Assembly: GCA_033675265.1 (NCBI GenBank)
Contig: JAUJYZ010001516.1
Coordinates: forward strand, 390,001-454,000
DNA: 64,000 nt
Source: Actinostola sp. cb2023
Lineage: Eukaryota; Cnidaria; Anthozoa; Actiniaria; Actinostolidae
Direction: 5' to 3'
Shown piece by piece: positions 43,033-55,640 of this stretch; position 1 is the stretch's first letter, and the number at the start of each line of letters is the position of its first letter. The notes beneath the pieces are model-generated. The model saw only the letters and a program-made list of their open reading frames with translations, searched no databases and was not told where the DNA came from. A program made the position numbers and the translations under genes.

Positions 43033-44908
43033 TCATTGTTTAACCCATTGACTCTTACACCGGCCGAAACCGGCCGTAAACATCGATACTGCTTTGAAAA
43101 ATTCTAACTTTCTGAATTTTCGTAACATCGATCTCATGCAGGAGGGAGGGGGTGACTCTATTGTTCAAAAATGAAGCACTCATACCTGCCAGTGTGACGT
43201 CACAGCTAGCTTCAATATGGCGGCCAATCTGGTCTTCTTGATACCGACTATAAAACGCTCACTATTCTGTTCAGATCTACATGTACAATCTATATGTATA
43301 TATTTTTAGTATCTAGAGGTATAATGTGTAAGAATATCTCTACTGAGATAAAAGTAATGCAAGGATTAATTGTTTTTTTTCGGAGTTTTAGTCTTGATGG
43401 TTTTCAAAATGGAGACCGAAATCTTTCGACCGGGTGAAGGTCGCGGCTTTCTAGAGAAGCTAAATTAAGTAATGGTTACTTCAAAAAAGATACAAAGATT
43501 CAGAGCATGTACATCCACAATATTCCACACAGTCCATGATTATTACCTTCTAAGTAGAACCTCCTTTTTTGAAGTAACCATTACTTAATTTAGCTTCTCT
43601 AGAAAGCCGAGACCTTTAGTACCCGGTCGAAAGGTTTGACGGTCTCCATTTTGATAACCGTCAAGACTCAAAAAAAACTCCGTACAAAAAAACACGTAAT
43701 CCTTTCATTACTTTTATCTCGGTAGTAGACTCCGAAAAAAACACGTAATCCTTTCATTTTATCTCGGTAGAGATATTCTTACACATTAATACCTCTAGAA
43801 ACTAAAAAAATATACATATAGACTGTACATGTAGATCTGAACAGAATATTGAGCGTTTTATAGTCGGCATAAAGAAGACCAGATTGGCTGCCATTGAAAT
43901 TCGTTCGAACGAGCCGTGACATCACACTGGTAGGTCTGATTGAGTGAAAATGATAATTCGAGAACAATAGAGTCACCCCCTCCCTCCTGATCTCATGGCC
44001 AGTTATTAGTGACAACTAGATAACTCTTCAAATTTTAACCTAAAGTAAACTGACTTACAAGTACGATTTCTGGGCATAGTTCAATTTGTTTTTCATATAG
44101 AAATCAAAAATGCGTGTTTTTGACGCAATTTCACACCTCGAAAATGAACGACATTTGACTTGGATTTTCTTCCAAAATACATCATTTCGAAACAAAACGC
44201 CACTTTCTCAGCAAACTTCCATCTCTCTTCATGATATAGTCGTGAATTTTCCCCTCTCTCTTCCTAAACTCGCCGAACAATAGCCATTTCCTTAGGACCA
44301 CTTTCGCAAACACGTGTTTTCCTTCTGTACGCCCGAAAAGGATGCCGGGAACATACGGGAATTTTTGACAGCAAGCATCCCGCCCTTTCCGTTTTTTAGA
44401 CTTTTTTAGAGTGGCGAGCCACTCGGTCCTACAGGCAAAATATTGCACCGGTTGCATTCTTTACAAGTCCAAAGTCGCCAAAAATGCCTTTGTAGGCCCT
44501 GGAATCCACCACAGAAAGACCATTTTGGAAAATCCGCCATTTTGGAAAATCTCAACGAGCTGCCGATATCTCTTCGTGAATTCGTATCTTACTCCTGATT
44601 TCTTCCAGGAGAACGGTCTCTACCATGCCAGTAAAGCTTAATGATGCTGTTCTGGAGGCTTCTGTGGCGAATAATGGCTATAAAACACTCTAAAATGCAA
44701 AATTGGCCTTCTTGAGGTAGAAAGATCTACCAGCCCCGACGAGCTCACAAGAAGAAAGGCAGCACACGTGAGAACCTGAGCCCGTGGGCTTTCAGAACTG
44801 TCAAGATTTCCATGGAAACCCCTTATATGGAATCGAAATTTCCTATGGTGTGATTAGGTCCAGAAAATCGCTAAAAAACTCAAAATAGCTCAGGAGCGAA
44901 TGAGTTAA
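43033..44908. mobile_element. Possible composite repeat, 1.9 kb, containing a large foldback
   Basis: The left boundary has TTAACCCATTGACTCTTAC and the right boundary, inverted, TTAACTCATTCGCTCCTGAG, which resemble terminal repeats. Anthozoan repeats starting TTAACCC(A/T)TTGACTC are familiar from memory. The 44000-44900 part has only short frames (91 and 76 aa) without domains. Confidence 0.4.
43138..43990. repeat. Large foldback, about 850 bp, arms of 350-425 bp
   Basis: GCAGGAGGGAGGGGGTGACT on the left matches GTCACCCCCTCCCTCCTG on the right. The arms continue through ATAAAACGCTCA, AGATCTACATGTAC, TACCTCTAGA and GTAACCATTACTTAATTTAG to a loop at about 43490-43564. The right arm has an extra duplication of ACACGTAATCCTTTCATT. 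Confidence 0.88.
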
Positions 44909-44947
44909 CGTCCTTTCTCTTTATAATAATAAACATTTTAGTTATTC

Positions 44948-44948
44948 A

Positions 44949-45034
<86 letters not shown>
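44948..45034. repeat. (CTGT)n microsatellite
   Basis: About 21 uninterrupted units. Confidence 0.98.
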
Positions 45035-45220
45035 ACACACCAAGTATGGAATTTCATTTCCAAATAAGGAAAAAGTATATAAAATATGTCATTGTTCTAA
45101 ACCATTCTTTTGATTTGCACTGCATGGTATCTTGTTAAGATTAAGAGAGAGAAAATCAAATTCTAATCGATCATATTGGTTAGGTTGACAGCCAACATGG
45201 CCGTCATAATTAGATTAAAG

Positions 45221-45462
45221 GTGCGGACACACGATGCAACATTTCGTGCAACATTCCCTGCAGCAACACGTATATTGTTGCAGCATTTGTCAGCCTAACA
45301 TTAATTTCCCACAATGTTGCAGAAGTTGAATCGAGTCCTACTTTAGCAACATTGCGAGCAACAAATTTCGTCGTGTGAGCGCGCGCTAGTCAATTGCGAG
45401 CAATCAGTTGCAGGGGTGGACACATGCTGCAACACAATTTCCATCAACATTACACGAAATGT
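45221..45462. mobile_element. Imperfect inverted-repeat element rich in GCAACA
   Basis: GTGCGGACACACGATGCAAC and CATTTCGTG at the left are echoed by GGTGGACACATGCTGCAACA and CACGAAATG at the right. Several TTGTTGC/GCAACA motifs inside resemble the element at 62.15 kb. Confidence 0.55.
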
Positions 45463-45613
45463 TAATAATAATAACTTTTATTTATACACGATAAATTGTT
45501 AAAGCTACAGCTTGTGTGTGGGGTCGTGTTTAAGCTCTCTTGGTTAGAGATCATCATTAATTATAATAGGAACTAGCAGTTAAACAACTTAAACTAGTAG
45601 ATACTTTGTTTGC

Positions 45614-45777
45614 ATACACCGAATCGAAATATTGCGACCAATTTGAATAACTATTGTTCTGGACTGACCAACCTCGTGTTCACGTGGAAACACAAAAGCG
45701 TTTTCACATGAATGAGAGGTTGGTCAGTCAGGAACAATAGTTATTCAAATTGGTCGCCATATTTCGATTCGGTGTAT
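45614..45777. mobile_element. MITE, 164 bp (family A, diverged copy 3)
   Basis: ATACACCGAATCGAAATATT at the left pairs with AATATTTCGATTCGGTGTAT... at the right, with ATTGTTCTGGACTGACCAAC inside. The loop word CACAAAAGCGTTTTCAC is shared with copies 1 and 2. Confidence 0.88.
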
Positions 45778-45799
45778 TCCTTGCTTTTTACACTTCAAT

Positions 45800-46725
45800 A
45801 ATAAAATAATAATAATAAGTGTTATTTTTATAGCGCTAATTCCGTAAAGTCCATTAGCGCTTTACAAGTAATTATAATTACTGGGATAAATTAATAATAA
45901 TAATAATAATAAGTGTTATTTTTATAGCGCTAATTCCGTAAAGTCCATTAGCGCTTTACAAGTAATTATAATTACTGGGATAAATTAATAATAATAATAA
46001 TAATAAGTGTTATTTTTATAGCGCTAATTCCGTAAAGTCCATTAGCGCTTTACAAGTAATTATAATTACTGGGATAAATTAATAATAATAATAATAATAA
46101 GTGTTATTTTTATAGCGCTAATTCCGAAAAGTCCATTAGCGCTTTACAAGTAATTATAATTACTGGGATAAATTAATAATAATAATAATAAGTGTTATTT
46201 TTATAGCGCTAATTCCGTAAAGTCCATTAGCGCTTTACAAGTAATTATAATTACTGGGATAAATTAATAATAATAATAATAAGTGTTATTTTTATAGCGC
46301 TAATTCCGTAAAGTCCATTAGCGCTTTACAAGTAATTATAATTACTGGGATTTAATAATAATAATAATATAAGTGTTATTTTTTAGCGCTAATTCCGCAA
46401 AGTCCATTAGCGCTTTACAAGTAATTATAATTACTGGGATAAATTAATAATAATAATAATAATAATAAGTGTTATTTTTATAGCGCTAATTCCGCAAAGT
46501 CCATTAGCGCTTTACACAAGTAATTATAATTACTGGGATAAATTAATAATAATAATAATAATAAGTGTTATTTTTATAGCGCTAATTCCGTAAAGTCCAT
46601 TAGCGCTTTACAAGTAATTATAATTACTGGGATAAATTAATAATAATAATAATAAGTGTTATTTTTATAGCGCTAATTCCGTAAAGTCCATTAGCGCTTT
46701 ACAAGTAATTATAATTACTAGGATA
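45800..46725 (+). repeat. Tandem array, 91-97 bp unit, 10 copies
   Basis: AAGTGTTATTTTTATAGCGC starts near 45818, 45911, 46005, 46099, 46190, 46281, 46371, 46468, 46563 and 46654. Each unit is a microhairpin (TAGCGCTAATTCC... CATTAGCGCTTTACA), a TAATTATAATTA palindrome and an AAT run whose length varies, which explains the spacing differences. Confidence 0.97.
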
Positions 46726-46872
46726 ATTAAAATTTAATTTATACATATAATATTAAAAATATAATAGGTATTTCTAGCTACATAATTATTCCTAAAGATA
46801 ATATATAAGTGTTGATCACGCTTTCGGTCACGCTCTCGGTCACGCCAATCTTCCCACTTATTTCCATTATTT

Positions 46873-47034
46873 TATACACCTAATTTCACAAACGTTGTCC
46901 AATAATAATCAAAAAAGCCAAATAGGATTTCATTAAAAGACAAAAGAAGTGCACTCAAGCTGAACTGTTTCTTTTGTCTTTTTGAATGAATTCGTATTTG
47001 GCTATTTGGACAACGTTTTTGAAATTAGGTGTAT
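46873..47034. mobile_element. MITE, 162 bp (family B, copy 2)
   Basis: TATACACCTAATTTCACAAA with CGTTGTCCAA at the left and TTGGACAACGTTTTTGAAAT, TAGGTGTATA at the right. Inside, AAAAGACAAAAGAA pairs with TTCTTTTGTCTTTTT. Confidence 0.9.
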
Positions 47035-47384
47035 ATTTATTTATTACATATTAAGTTTATTTATTAATTATTTTATTATTTTTGTAATTTTTTATCTATC
47101 TGTAGTGATGGGAAACCTTTTCAGATTCTATTATTATCCTTCCTCTTATACTAATCAGATGTATACTTACATGTGTGTAAATTAAATAATGAAAGTCCTA
47201 AGATTTACAAAGATATGATTTTAATAGATTTTAGATACTTAAGGGATTGTATTTTGTGTTTGATGTTTCTGTTGTAATAATCTTACAGACTGACCGACGC
47301 CACATGTAGTTTGTGTAAAACCATTAAGCGATATTCCAGCCAGTGTCATTTTCAAAGCATAGCACCGAGTCAATTCTCATTCAT
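47035..47384. other. AT-rich stretch without features
   Basis: TTTATTTATTA runs, otherwise nothing. Confidence 0.5.
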
Positions 47385-47453
47385 GCTCGAGAATCACCAG
47401 CGGTGCTCTTCGGCGCGGGCTCGGATGAATCGTCGCCCGCTGGATTCTCGAGC
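47385..47453. repeat. GC-rich hairpin, 69 bp
   Basis: GCTCGAGAATCACCAGCGG pairs with CCCGCTGGATTCTCGAGC across a GC-rich loop. It is unusual in this AT-rich region and is likely the core of a small element. Confidence 0.75.
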
Positions 47454-48390
47454 TTGATTCACCTTCGCAGCCGTTATTAGGACCACAGGGGAATGGAATG
47501 AGACTGAAAACGGCTGCGAAGGAGACTACACCGAACCTCGTCGATTTAGGAGTAAAAAGTATTTGAAATTATAGCTAGTTTCTTTGACAAAATATATATT
47601 AAGAAACAACTGATGTGTATTTTGGCTCGCCTAATGGTTCGCCAAAGGAAAGGCAACACCACCAATCTTCATATCAAGCCGCGAAAATTCTAGATTGTCC
47701 CTGACATTGTATGGTGCATGTATTTTCATTCCGGCGTTATATATTTGCCCGTAGTTCATTATGATTTGAACACATGATTTGACAAACCTATTTAGCGCGA
47801 ATGTATACATGCACATCCGGTTGTATAAACTTTTCATTTGTTTTGTTTCAAAAACCTTCAAAAACCTCTTAGTTAAGCCGATAAAAGCATGGAGAGCAAA
47901 GCTATAGAATTAACAGAAGCCCCCCTGAAAGTCTTTGAGAATATGGATGGAAAGAGGCTCAAAGCTCCATATGAAACATTTTGATTATTTTAATTTGTTT
48001 TTAATTTTTAAATAATTATATGTGGAATTCTATATCAAATGTTTTTCCTTATAATGGTTTTATTTTAAAGAAACTTTCGCTTTTGGCACCGATATTTTCC
48101 TAGTATCTTACTTTGTAACGGAAGCCTAAGCTTAGGAACTGAATATTGTGAAAATGTTTGAGAAAAAATTGGAAAAATGCTGAAAAAGATTTTGCTTTTC
48201 ACTCTAGTATTTTTGGATTCTTAAGCTGAATTAGATAAGAAAGAAACACATTTTCACTACGTACTCACAGCAAGTGCTGAACTAACAGCACATAATTGTT
48301 TTCTTGTTAGAACGGTCGATATTGAAGACGATTTCAAATCAACGTGAGTTTATCTGGCTCGTCAGCATGGACCGTCGATCCGGCAAATTT
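47454..48390. other. No recognisable feature (0.9 kb)
   Basis: Short frames only. Confidence 0.5.
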
Positions 48391-48600
48391 TCGGGGGGGG
48401 GGGGGGGGGGGGATGTGATGTGCAGAAAAGCGCGCGAGATTTAGCTCCCGGTTCAAACTTCGTCATCTGAAACACTTAAATTTGCCGGCTTGTTTCTTTT
48501 CTTTCAAATAAAAAATATAAAATGCGGGAGATTTAGCTCCCGGTTTAAACTTCTTCATCATGTGAGACACTTAAATTTGCCAGCTTGTTTAATTTATTTT
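48391..48600 (+). repeat. Poly-G run and a direct duplication of about 85 bp
   Basis: A run of about 20 G lies at 48393-48412. GAGATTTAGCTCCCGGTT, AAACTTC(G/T)TCATC and CACTTAAATTTGCC(G/A)GCTTG then occur twice (about 48436 and 48528). Confidence 0.9.
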
Positions 48601-48929
48601 CTTAACTATGAATTCAAAAGTCTAAACTGTGAGTTTTTTCACATACCTTTAACCGTATCACGATCCCAACTCGACGTCTTTGCACTCATCAAACTCTACA
48701 GACAAAGAGACAAAATCAATGATGTGGCCAATGCTCTTCCATGCAAGTAGTATATAACCACCCTCTTGAACTACGCATGCGCAATCTGATCCCGCTACTT
48801 GTTCAGATGACGTCATCGGCATGTTTTGATGAAAAAATCTGAATCTCTTCATCAACAGTTTCATTAGTAAATACTAGAAGTATTGAGAACCTTTGGGTGG
48901 AAATTGCTATATTTGTAAACAAATACATG

Positions 48930-49015
48930 TAGTGAAACCTCGTTAGCTGTCGGTATAAACAGTGTGTCTATTTAGTTATCTGAAGTGAAATAAAAATTGA
49001 ACTTGAACTTGAAAG
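48930..49015 (+). mobile_element. Possible non-LTR retrotransposon 3' tail
   Basis: GTGAAATAAAAATTGAACTT followed by a GAACTT-repeat tail. A similar ending (ATAAATTTGAACTTGAT) lies at 54340. Confidence 0.45.
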
Positions 49016-49760
49016 CAAAAAAATATATAAGATATCCACTTGATGATGAAAGGATTAAATAGTGGACGTAATAAGGAGGTGTCTACATTAGCGAGTGTTT
49101 TTTTTTTTTTTTTTTTTTTTAAAATTAATTTTTATTTGAAATAATATCTTAATATTACAATACAAAAATGTAAGCTACTAATACTAATACAATACTAAAA
49201 CAATTGGAACAATCGACATATACACTACTACTACTACAATATTATGCGAGTGTTGGAGACTTAGTAGTTTCACGATTTATTCTCAAACTCATTAATAATT
49301 CATGAGTACAAAACTCATACGAAATCACTACCGTGAAGGAGGTTTGAAAATGTGATCTTTAATTAGCATATAATTTGGTCAACTTGAACCGTTTGAATTT
49401 CTCCAGGAATTATTAATGCTTTGAGAAGCTGTATCAAACACGAGAAATTCATCCGATATCCGAACACCCGCAGAAGTGTGTTGAAATCAATACAGTACAA
49501 GATTTGGAACTGCGCTTCGCACGAACTAATATTTTCAATTTTTTGGGTTTGATTCGCTACATGATGACAGCTGGTACTCACTTTCAGAGCCAGCGGTTTG
49601 TGCTAAGGCTGTAAATACGTTTAAAAAGCGCCTAAAAGAACATAATTTATATATAGAGATATGCGTGTATTATTGCTACATGTACTTATCCACTTTACAT
49701 TTTAATCTATAGTTTATTAGTATTTCTATTAGTATTGATTATATAGCATTATTATTGTAT
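49016..49760. other. Gene-free; poly-T at about 49098-49122
   Basis: A 24-base T run begins an AT-rich stretch with CTACTACTACTAC near 49225. No supported ORF. Confidence 0.5.
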
Positions 49761-50140
49761 ATACACTCGATTGCAGAAACGTTGTAGTATACATTTATAC
49801 AAATATACAAATATCGAATGAAATGCAAAATTTTAAACATGCTAAAATACAACTGTTTAAGCACAAAATAGTGCTGAAAATTATTGTTTTAGCCTTGTTG
49901 GATGCGACGCTAATATAAAATTGATGTTTCACATATATTAAAAGAAAATAAGCGATGTTTCGCACTTTGCATCTCATTAGATATCTTGTATCTCATTAGA
50001 TATTATTAGTCTAGTTTGATCTTATTGTATTTTATAGTTTATGATTGTAAAACCACCGTAATTCTTTTACCAAAGGTGGCTAATAAAGTTTATTATTATT
50101 ATAAATGTATACTACAACGTTTCTGCAAACGAGTGAATAT
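49761..50140. mobile_element. Inverted-repeat element, about 380 bp (family B, copy 3)
   Basis: ATACACTCGATTGCAGAAAC, GTTGTAGTATACATTTAT at the left pair with ATAAATGTATACTACAAC, GTTTCTGCAAACGAGTG at the right. The interior includes a retrotransposon-like tail GGCTAATAAAGTTTATTATT at about 50073-50098. Confidence 0.85.
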
Positions 50141-50559
50141 ATATCTATATATAGTATGGGGTTTGGTTCTCCTGTTGACACCCTTTTTGACTTTATTATG
50201 AACTAAAGTTGTTATAAACAAATAAATAAATATGTTTTTCTCATCAAACGCAACATTTGCTCAATCATTTGGTGAATATTTTAAAAGATTAACCAAAAAG
50301 ATTAGCCAAAGCCTGTTTCATCTTAAAGAGCGGGTAATCTATAAAACTAACGCCCCCGCCTAGATTACCTGAACTCATATTTCACTCATACGACATTTCG
50401 CTGGTTTCTTTAGTAGTTGGAGCCGTGTCATGGTTGTTATGCAGTTAAAGTGTCCATCACCCCTGTGTATTTGTTACTAAAATATATTCAATATAAACTG
50501 AATTGTTGGAGGGTTCAGTATTTTGTGATTTGAACCTTATATTGTTATTTTATTAAGCT

Positions 50560-50642
50560 TAGTGAGGGCCACAAGTTTATAAGTGTTTTTCACTTTTATG
50601 TGTTACCCTCTTGAAATAAAGTCTTCATCATCATCATCATTG
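50560..50642 (+). mobile_element. Possible non-LTR retrotransposon 3' tail
   Basis: TGTTACCCTCTTGAAATAAA followed by GTCTTCATCATCATCATC. The microsatellite-like end right after AATAAAG fits a CR1/L2- or RTE-type tail. Confidence 0.45.
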
Positions 50643-50994
50643 CGTTCTTACAACACACAAACGCAAAGATCAAGTCATAAAATACTAAACACTCTCTCTA
50701 TTCAGATTGTATATTTACGCCCTTTAATTTGAGTTCTTCTTTTACAATTAGTGTATTTATTGGTAGCTTCCTCCGCATGCAACCCTTTCTGTGATCCTTC
50801 TGGGATCCCTGTGCTTTTTTCTGGGATCCCTGTGAGAACGTGGCATCAGCGGGAACGTGAGAGAAACCCCACAGTTTAGTTATCGATTAAATCTTATCGA
50901 GTATTTTATCGGAAATCCTTGATAACGGATATAACCTTTACAAATCAGAGTGTTTCATCAGAAGCCAAAGGTTTGAAGTGCGAAGTGCGAAGGA

Positions 50995-51130
50995 GGGGTG
51001 GGGTGGTCATGACAGATGAATATCAGTAATACTCCCCTCCAGGGTCAAAGTCCATATGACCACCCCTCCCCAAAAGGTGTCATATGGGGGGCAGTATACT
51101 ACGTCTGAGCCATGTTAATCTAGATTCTTA
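50995..51130. repeat. Inverted dispersed repeat, partner of 55505-55640
   Basis: CATATGACCACCCCTCCCCA, AAAGGTGTCATATGGGGGGC and AGTATACTACGTCTGAGCC are the reverse complement of the sequence near 55520-55600. Confidence 0.88.
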
Positions 51131-51196
51131 CTCATGATACTACGAGAAGTTCAAGATACATTCATACACGGCGCGATATGTGTCCTTGTTGATCTT

Positions 51197-52172
<976 letters not shown>

Positions 52173-52196
52173 AGAATAAAAATAATAATAATAATG

Positions 52197-52482
52197 TTTA
52201 CAGTGTGACTACACCAACCAAGGCCACCCAAACAAATTTTGAATCAAATTTTCTAATCACATTTGTGACGCCGAATAACAGAATGATGTCGAATTCTACA
52301 ATTTAAACTGTTTCTTGTTCACTCTTGATCATATACATACACATATAAAGTAAAATATATGCTTTTAAAGCAACAATTTGAAAATTTGTGCAGATTCTAT
52401 TGTTTAAATACTCAATTGTGATTGGATAAATTGTATGAACATTTGTTTGGGTGGCCTTGGTTGGTGTAGTCGCACTGTAACA
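52197..52482. mobile_element. MITE, 286 bp, about 38-bp terminal inverted repeats
   Basis: TTACAGTGTGACTACACCAA, CCAAGGCCACCCAAACA at the left and TGTTTGGGTGGCCTTGG, TTGGTGTAGTCGCACTGTAA at the right. CAGTG(T/C)GACTACACCAACC ends. No transposase. Confidence 0.92.
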
Positions 52483-52600
52483 CTTATATAGCGCAAATAT
52501 CTATATGTATATAATCAAATGCGCTTTGACAAGGTACTCAAGTCAGTAGGTTAGGCCACACACACCGGGAACTTAATAATATACTCTCATCGCTGTGGGC
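52483..52600 (+). repeat. Dispersed fragment (TATATAGCGCAAAT...GCGCTTTGACAAGG)
   Basis: TATAGCGC/GCGCTTT frame as in the 45.8 kb array and the 20.05 kb fragment. AGTAGGTTAGGCCACACACACCGGG resembles 61290-61315. The end (CTCTCATCGCTGTGGG) is inverted at 55268-55320. Confidence 0.7.
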
Positions 52601-53099
52601 AGTGGAAGCCTCACAGGCAATCAGATTGCATCCCCTTTTTTCAATTATTTTTGATAATCGTTTTATGAGAGTTTTATATGCTCATTAGCCAGTCAGAGCA
52701 TGCGCGCCACAGCCTATCAAATTCCGTTCAATTCTTTAATTCAATTCAATTCTTTAATTCTTTATTATTATTTTAAAATCAGGGTTTTTTTAAATTTCCT
52801 ATATGACAAACGTATTGTGTTTTAAGTTTACCCACGTTTTAAGTACTAAACCCGGGGGGGGGGGGGGGGGTATTAATTTCACATTGGTGTTCTGATAGTC
52901 ATCAAAATTACTATTAATTGTCAATATATTGTAGATAGTTTTAGAAAGCGACCCTAGTTCAACACTGTTGGCTTGATGGAGTTTTGAAAACGGCCGCAAA
53001 TACGGATCTCAGCGTCGACTGATTTATTGAAGAGAAACACGGCTCAAACGTTTTTAAAAGACAATTTTCAAGTCAGGTGGAGAAAGCCCTCGGGCCCGC
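52601..53099. other. Gene-free; poly-G at about 52853-52870
   Basis: A CAATTCAATTC repeat near 52727-52760 and a G run. Nothing else. Confidence 0.5.
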
Positions 53100-53915
53100 A
53101 TATATTCAAAGATGTTAATAACATTTTGGTGCCTACTCACACGTACTCAACGTTATGGACAGTACGAGAACACTCCCTACTGTGATATTTGATTCACGAA
53201 TATAACACGAACATAACACGAATATAACACGAACATTGAACGCAAAGGATCAGTAACGCTGTTTAGAATACTCAAAGATGTTAATAACATTTTGGTGCCT
53301 ACTCACTACACGTACTCAACGTTATGGACAGTACGAGAACACTCCCTACTGTGATATTTGATTCACGAATATAACACGAACATAACACGAATATTGAACG
53401 CAAAGGATCAGTAACGCTGTTTAGAATACTCAAAGATGTTAATAACATTTTGGTACCTACTCACTACACGTACTCAACGTTATGGACAGTACGAGAACAC
53501 TCCCTACTGTGATATTTGATTCACGAATATAACACGAACATAACACGAATATAACACGAATATTGAACGCAAAGGATCAGTAACGCTGTTTAGAATACTC
53601 AAAGATGTTAATAACATTTTGGTACCTACTCACTACACGTACTCAACGTTATGGACAGTACGAGAACACTCCCTACTGTGATATTTGATTCACGAACATA
53701 ACACGAATATAACACGAACATAACACGAACATTGAACGCAAAGGATCAGTAACGCCGTTTAGAATACTCAAAGATGTTAATAACATTTTGGTACCTACTC
53801 ACTACACGTACTCAACGTTATGGACAGTACGAGAACACTTTCTACTGTGATATTTGATTCACGAACATAACACACATAACACGAACATTGAACGCAAATG
53901 ACGTGCTCAAAGATA
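53100..53915 (+). repeat. Tandem array, 160-175 bp unit, 5 copies
   Basis: CAAAGATGTTAATAACATTT starts near 53107, 53273, 53431, 53600 and 53769. Units carry GTACTCAACGTTATGGACAG, GAGAACACTCCCTACTGTG and a variable number of AATATAACACGAACATAACA words, then GCAAAGGATCAGTAACGC. Confidence 0.96.
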
Positions 53916-54180
53916 TTAGAACGTTTTGGAACTAACGATCACGCACAATCACGCACGCGACGTCTCCTGACGATATACGCACGAACACCACATGTCAGTA
54001 TCGTACAATTACAACACGTGAGCCTTCAAGTACCCGGATGTCAACATCCATTAAATGAATGTTCTCTCATCTGAATTTTCACATTTTGGAGTTTTAAAGT
54101 TCTGAACTACGCACTCACTAACCTGAAGTGGAGGGACGCAGACGAACTACTGAGGACGTAGCAAATAAACCTTGACCTTG
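53916..54180. other. No recognisable feature
   Basis: Continues with degraded unit fragments (GCTCAAAGATATTA at 53905), then unique sequence. Confidence 0.4.
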
Positions 54181-54358
54181 GGTTTATTTAATCAGTACAT
54201 CTTGTAAACTTATTAGGGTTTTTCTATCTTTATATGTACAGTTTTATATTTGTAATAGCAACTAGTCTGCCTCGATTAGTGAATACTATTTGCAGAGACT
54301 CAGCAGTGGCCAAACCTGACTTAATATTTCAAACTTTTCAATAAATTTGAACTTGATC
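54181..54358 (+). mobile_element. Possible non-LTR retrotransposon 3' end
   Basis: GTCTGCCTCGATTAGTGAAT, GTGGCCAAACCTGACTTAAT and a CAATAAATTTGAACTTGAT tail. Similar CR1/L2-like 3' ends are common in anthozoans (from memory). No reverse-transcriptase frame is present. Confidence 0.5.
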
Positions 54359-54945
54359 CTTAGTATCTTAGACTAGTAGCACACAGTAACTTAGTAACTT
54401 GATTTTAAGCTGCAAAATTTCGCGTTAAAATAGACAAACATTGATATGTTTGTGAACACAAGATGACATCAGTTTAAACATTTTCGCTTTGAATAAAAGA
54501 GGTGAACAAAATCATAATAATAATGTAAAATTTAACCCCAAATCCCAGTTTAATTTTATTCGTCATTGCTCTTCAAATCACTTTTAAAAAGTTCCTCAAT
54601 ATATATTAACGCTTAAGTTAATGATTTTATGGAGGAAAAGTGCCGGAAAAAATTTCAATTAAATATTAAATCTCCATGGGTGGCACTAGTAATTTAAGTG
54701 TTTGCACTATACCTACTTATATGTACTAGTTTATAAATTAAGTGTCCATTTGTCTTTTCGTGACAATGGTCGTGTTATGTTAACACCATTTATTATATTT
54801 AGATGAAATATTGAAAATATTGATCAGCGCGCAGTAGGAATTCTATAATGACTTGTGTTTGACTTGTAGATGAATGATGCCGATTTGCGCAATTGGAAGC
54901 AGTTTTTTATGTGTATTACAGGAGGAGGACGTTGGGGGGTAGCTG
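54359..54945. other. AT-rich stretch without features
   Basis: Nothing recognisable. Confidence 0.5.
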
Positions 54946-55165
54946 ATACCGCATCAAAAAAATACCGTAATACCGCATCTAAAATTGAAATTTGAAACAA
55001 CAGTAATAAATCAATGTTTTGGAAACAACCGGAATACCGAAATACCCTAAAGAAATTTGAATTTCACCGTATACCGTAGCCCCAAATCGCCAAATACCGC
55101 ATACCGCAGACCAGGACGATACCGCAATACCGCATCTCGAAATATAAAATACCGTAATATCGCAC
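54946..55165 (+). repeat. Irregular ATACCGCA/ATACCGTA cluster
   Basis: About ten copies of ATACCG(C/T)A in pairs (for example ATACCGTAATACCGCAT and ATACCGCATACCGCAG) at uneven spacing over 210 bases, with AATTTGAA words between. Confidence 0.85.
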
Positions 55166-55265
55166 AAAAAATGTCCCCCTCTTACAGTAAAAAAAAACCT
55201 TCTGTGTTTTTATTTGTACTGCGTGTAGTAATCAAAGGAAACGATCTGACGGCGTTTCAAAGAAT

Positions 55266-55320
55266 ATTTTGATGCCTGTGAGGCCTCCACTCCCCACAGC
55301 GATGAGAGTATATTATTGGT
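55266..55320. repeat. Inverted partner of 52555-52610
   Basis: TGCCTGTGAGGCCTCCACT and CACAGCGATGAGAGTATATT are the reverse complement of sequence at about 52560-52612. Confidence 0.85.
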
Positions 55321-55504
55321 AAGATCAACAAGTATACTGGTAGTCCTGATTCTTATTATCATGAGTAAGAGTCCGTTGCTCGGAGGCAGTGCAATACCGA
55401 GACAACCCGTGTCTGGGACGAGACAAGCCTCTTTTCCACAGCCCAGTTCCAAAAGTCAGTTTAATATATGAGCTACTCAATGAACAGTGTATCAGATAGA
55501 AATT

Positions 55505-55640
55505 AAGATTAGCATGGCTCAGAAGTAGTATACTGCCCCCCATATGGCACCTTTTGGGGAGGGGTGGTCATATGGACTTTGACCCTGGAGGGGTGGTGTT
55601 ATACTCATCTTTGTCATGGAGGGGTGGTTATATACTTGTG
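55505..55640. repeat. Inverted dispersed repeat, partner of 50995-51130
   Basis: AGTAGTATACTGCCCCCCAT, ATGGCACCTTTTGGGGAGGG and TGGTCATATGGACTTTGACC, in opposite orientation to 50995-51130, with a further GGAGGGGTGGT repeat. Confidence 0.88.
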
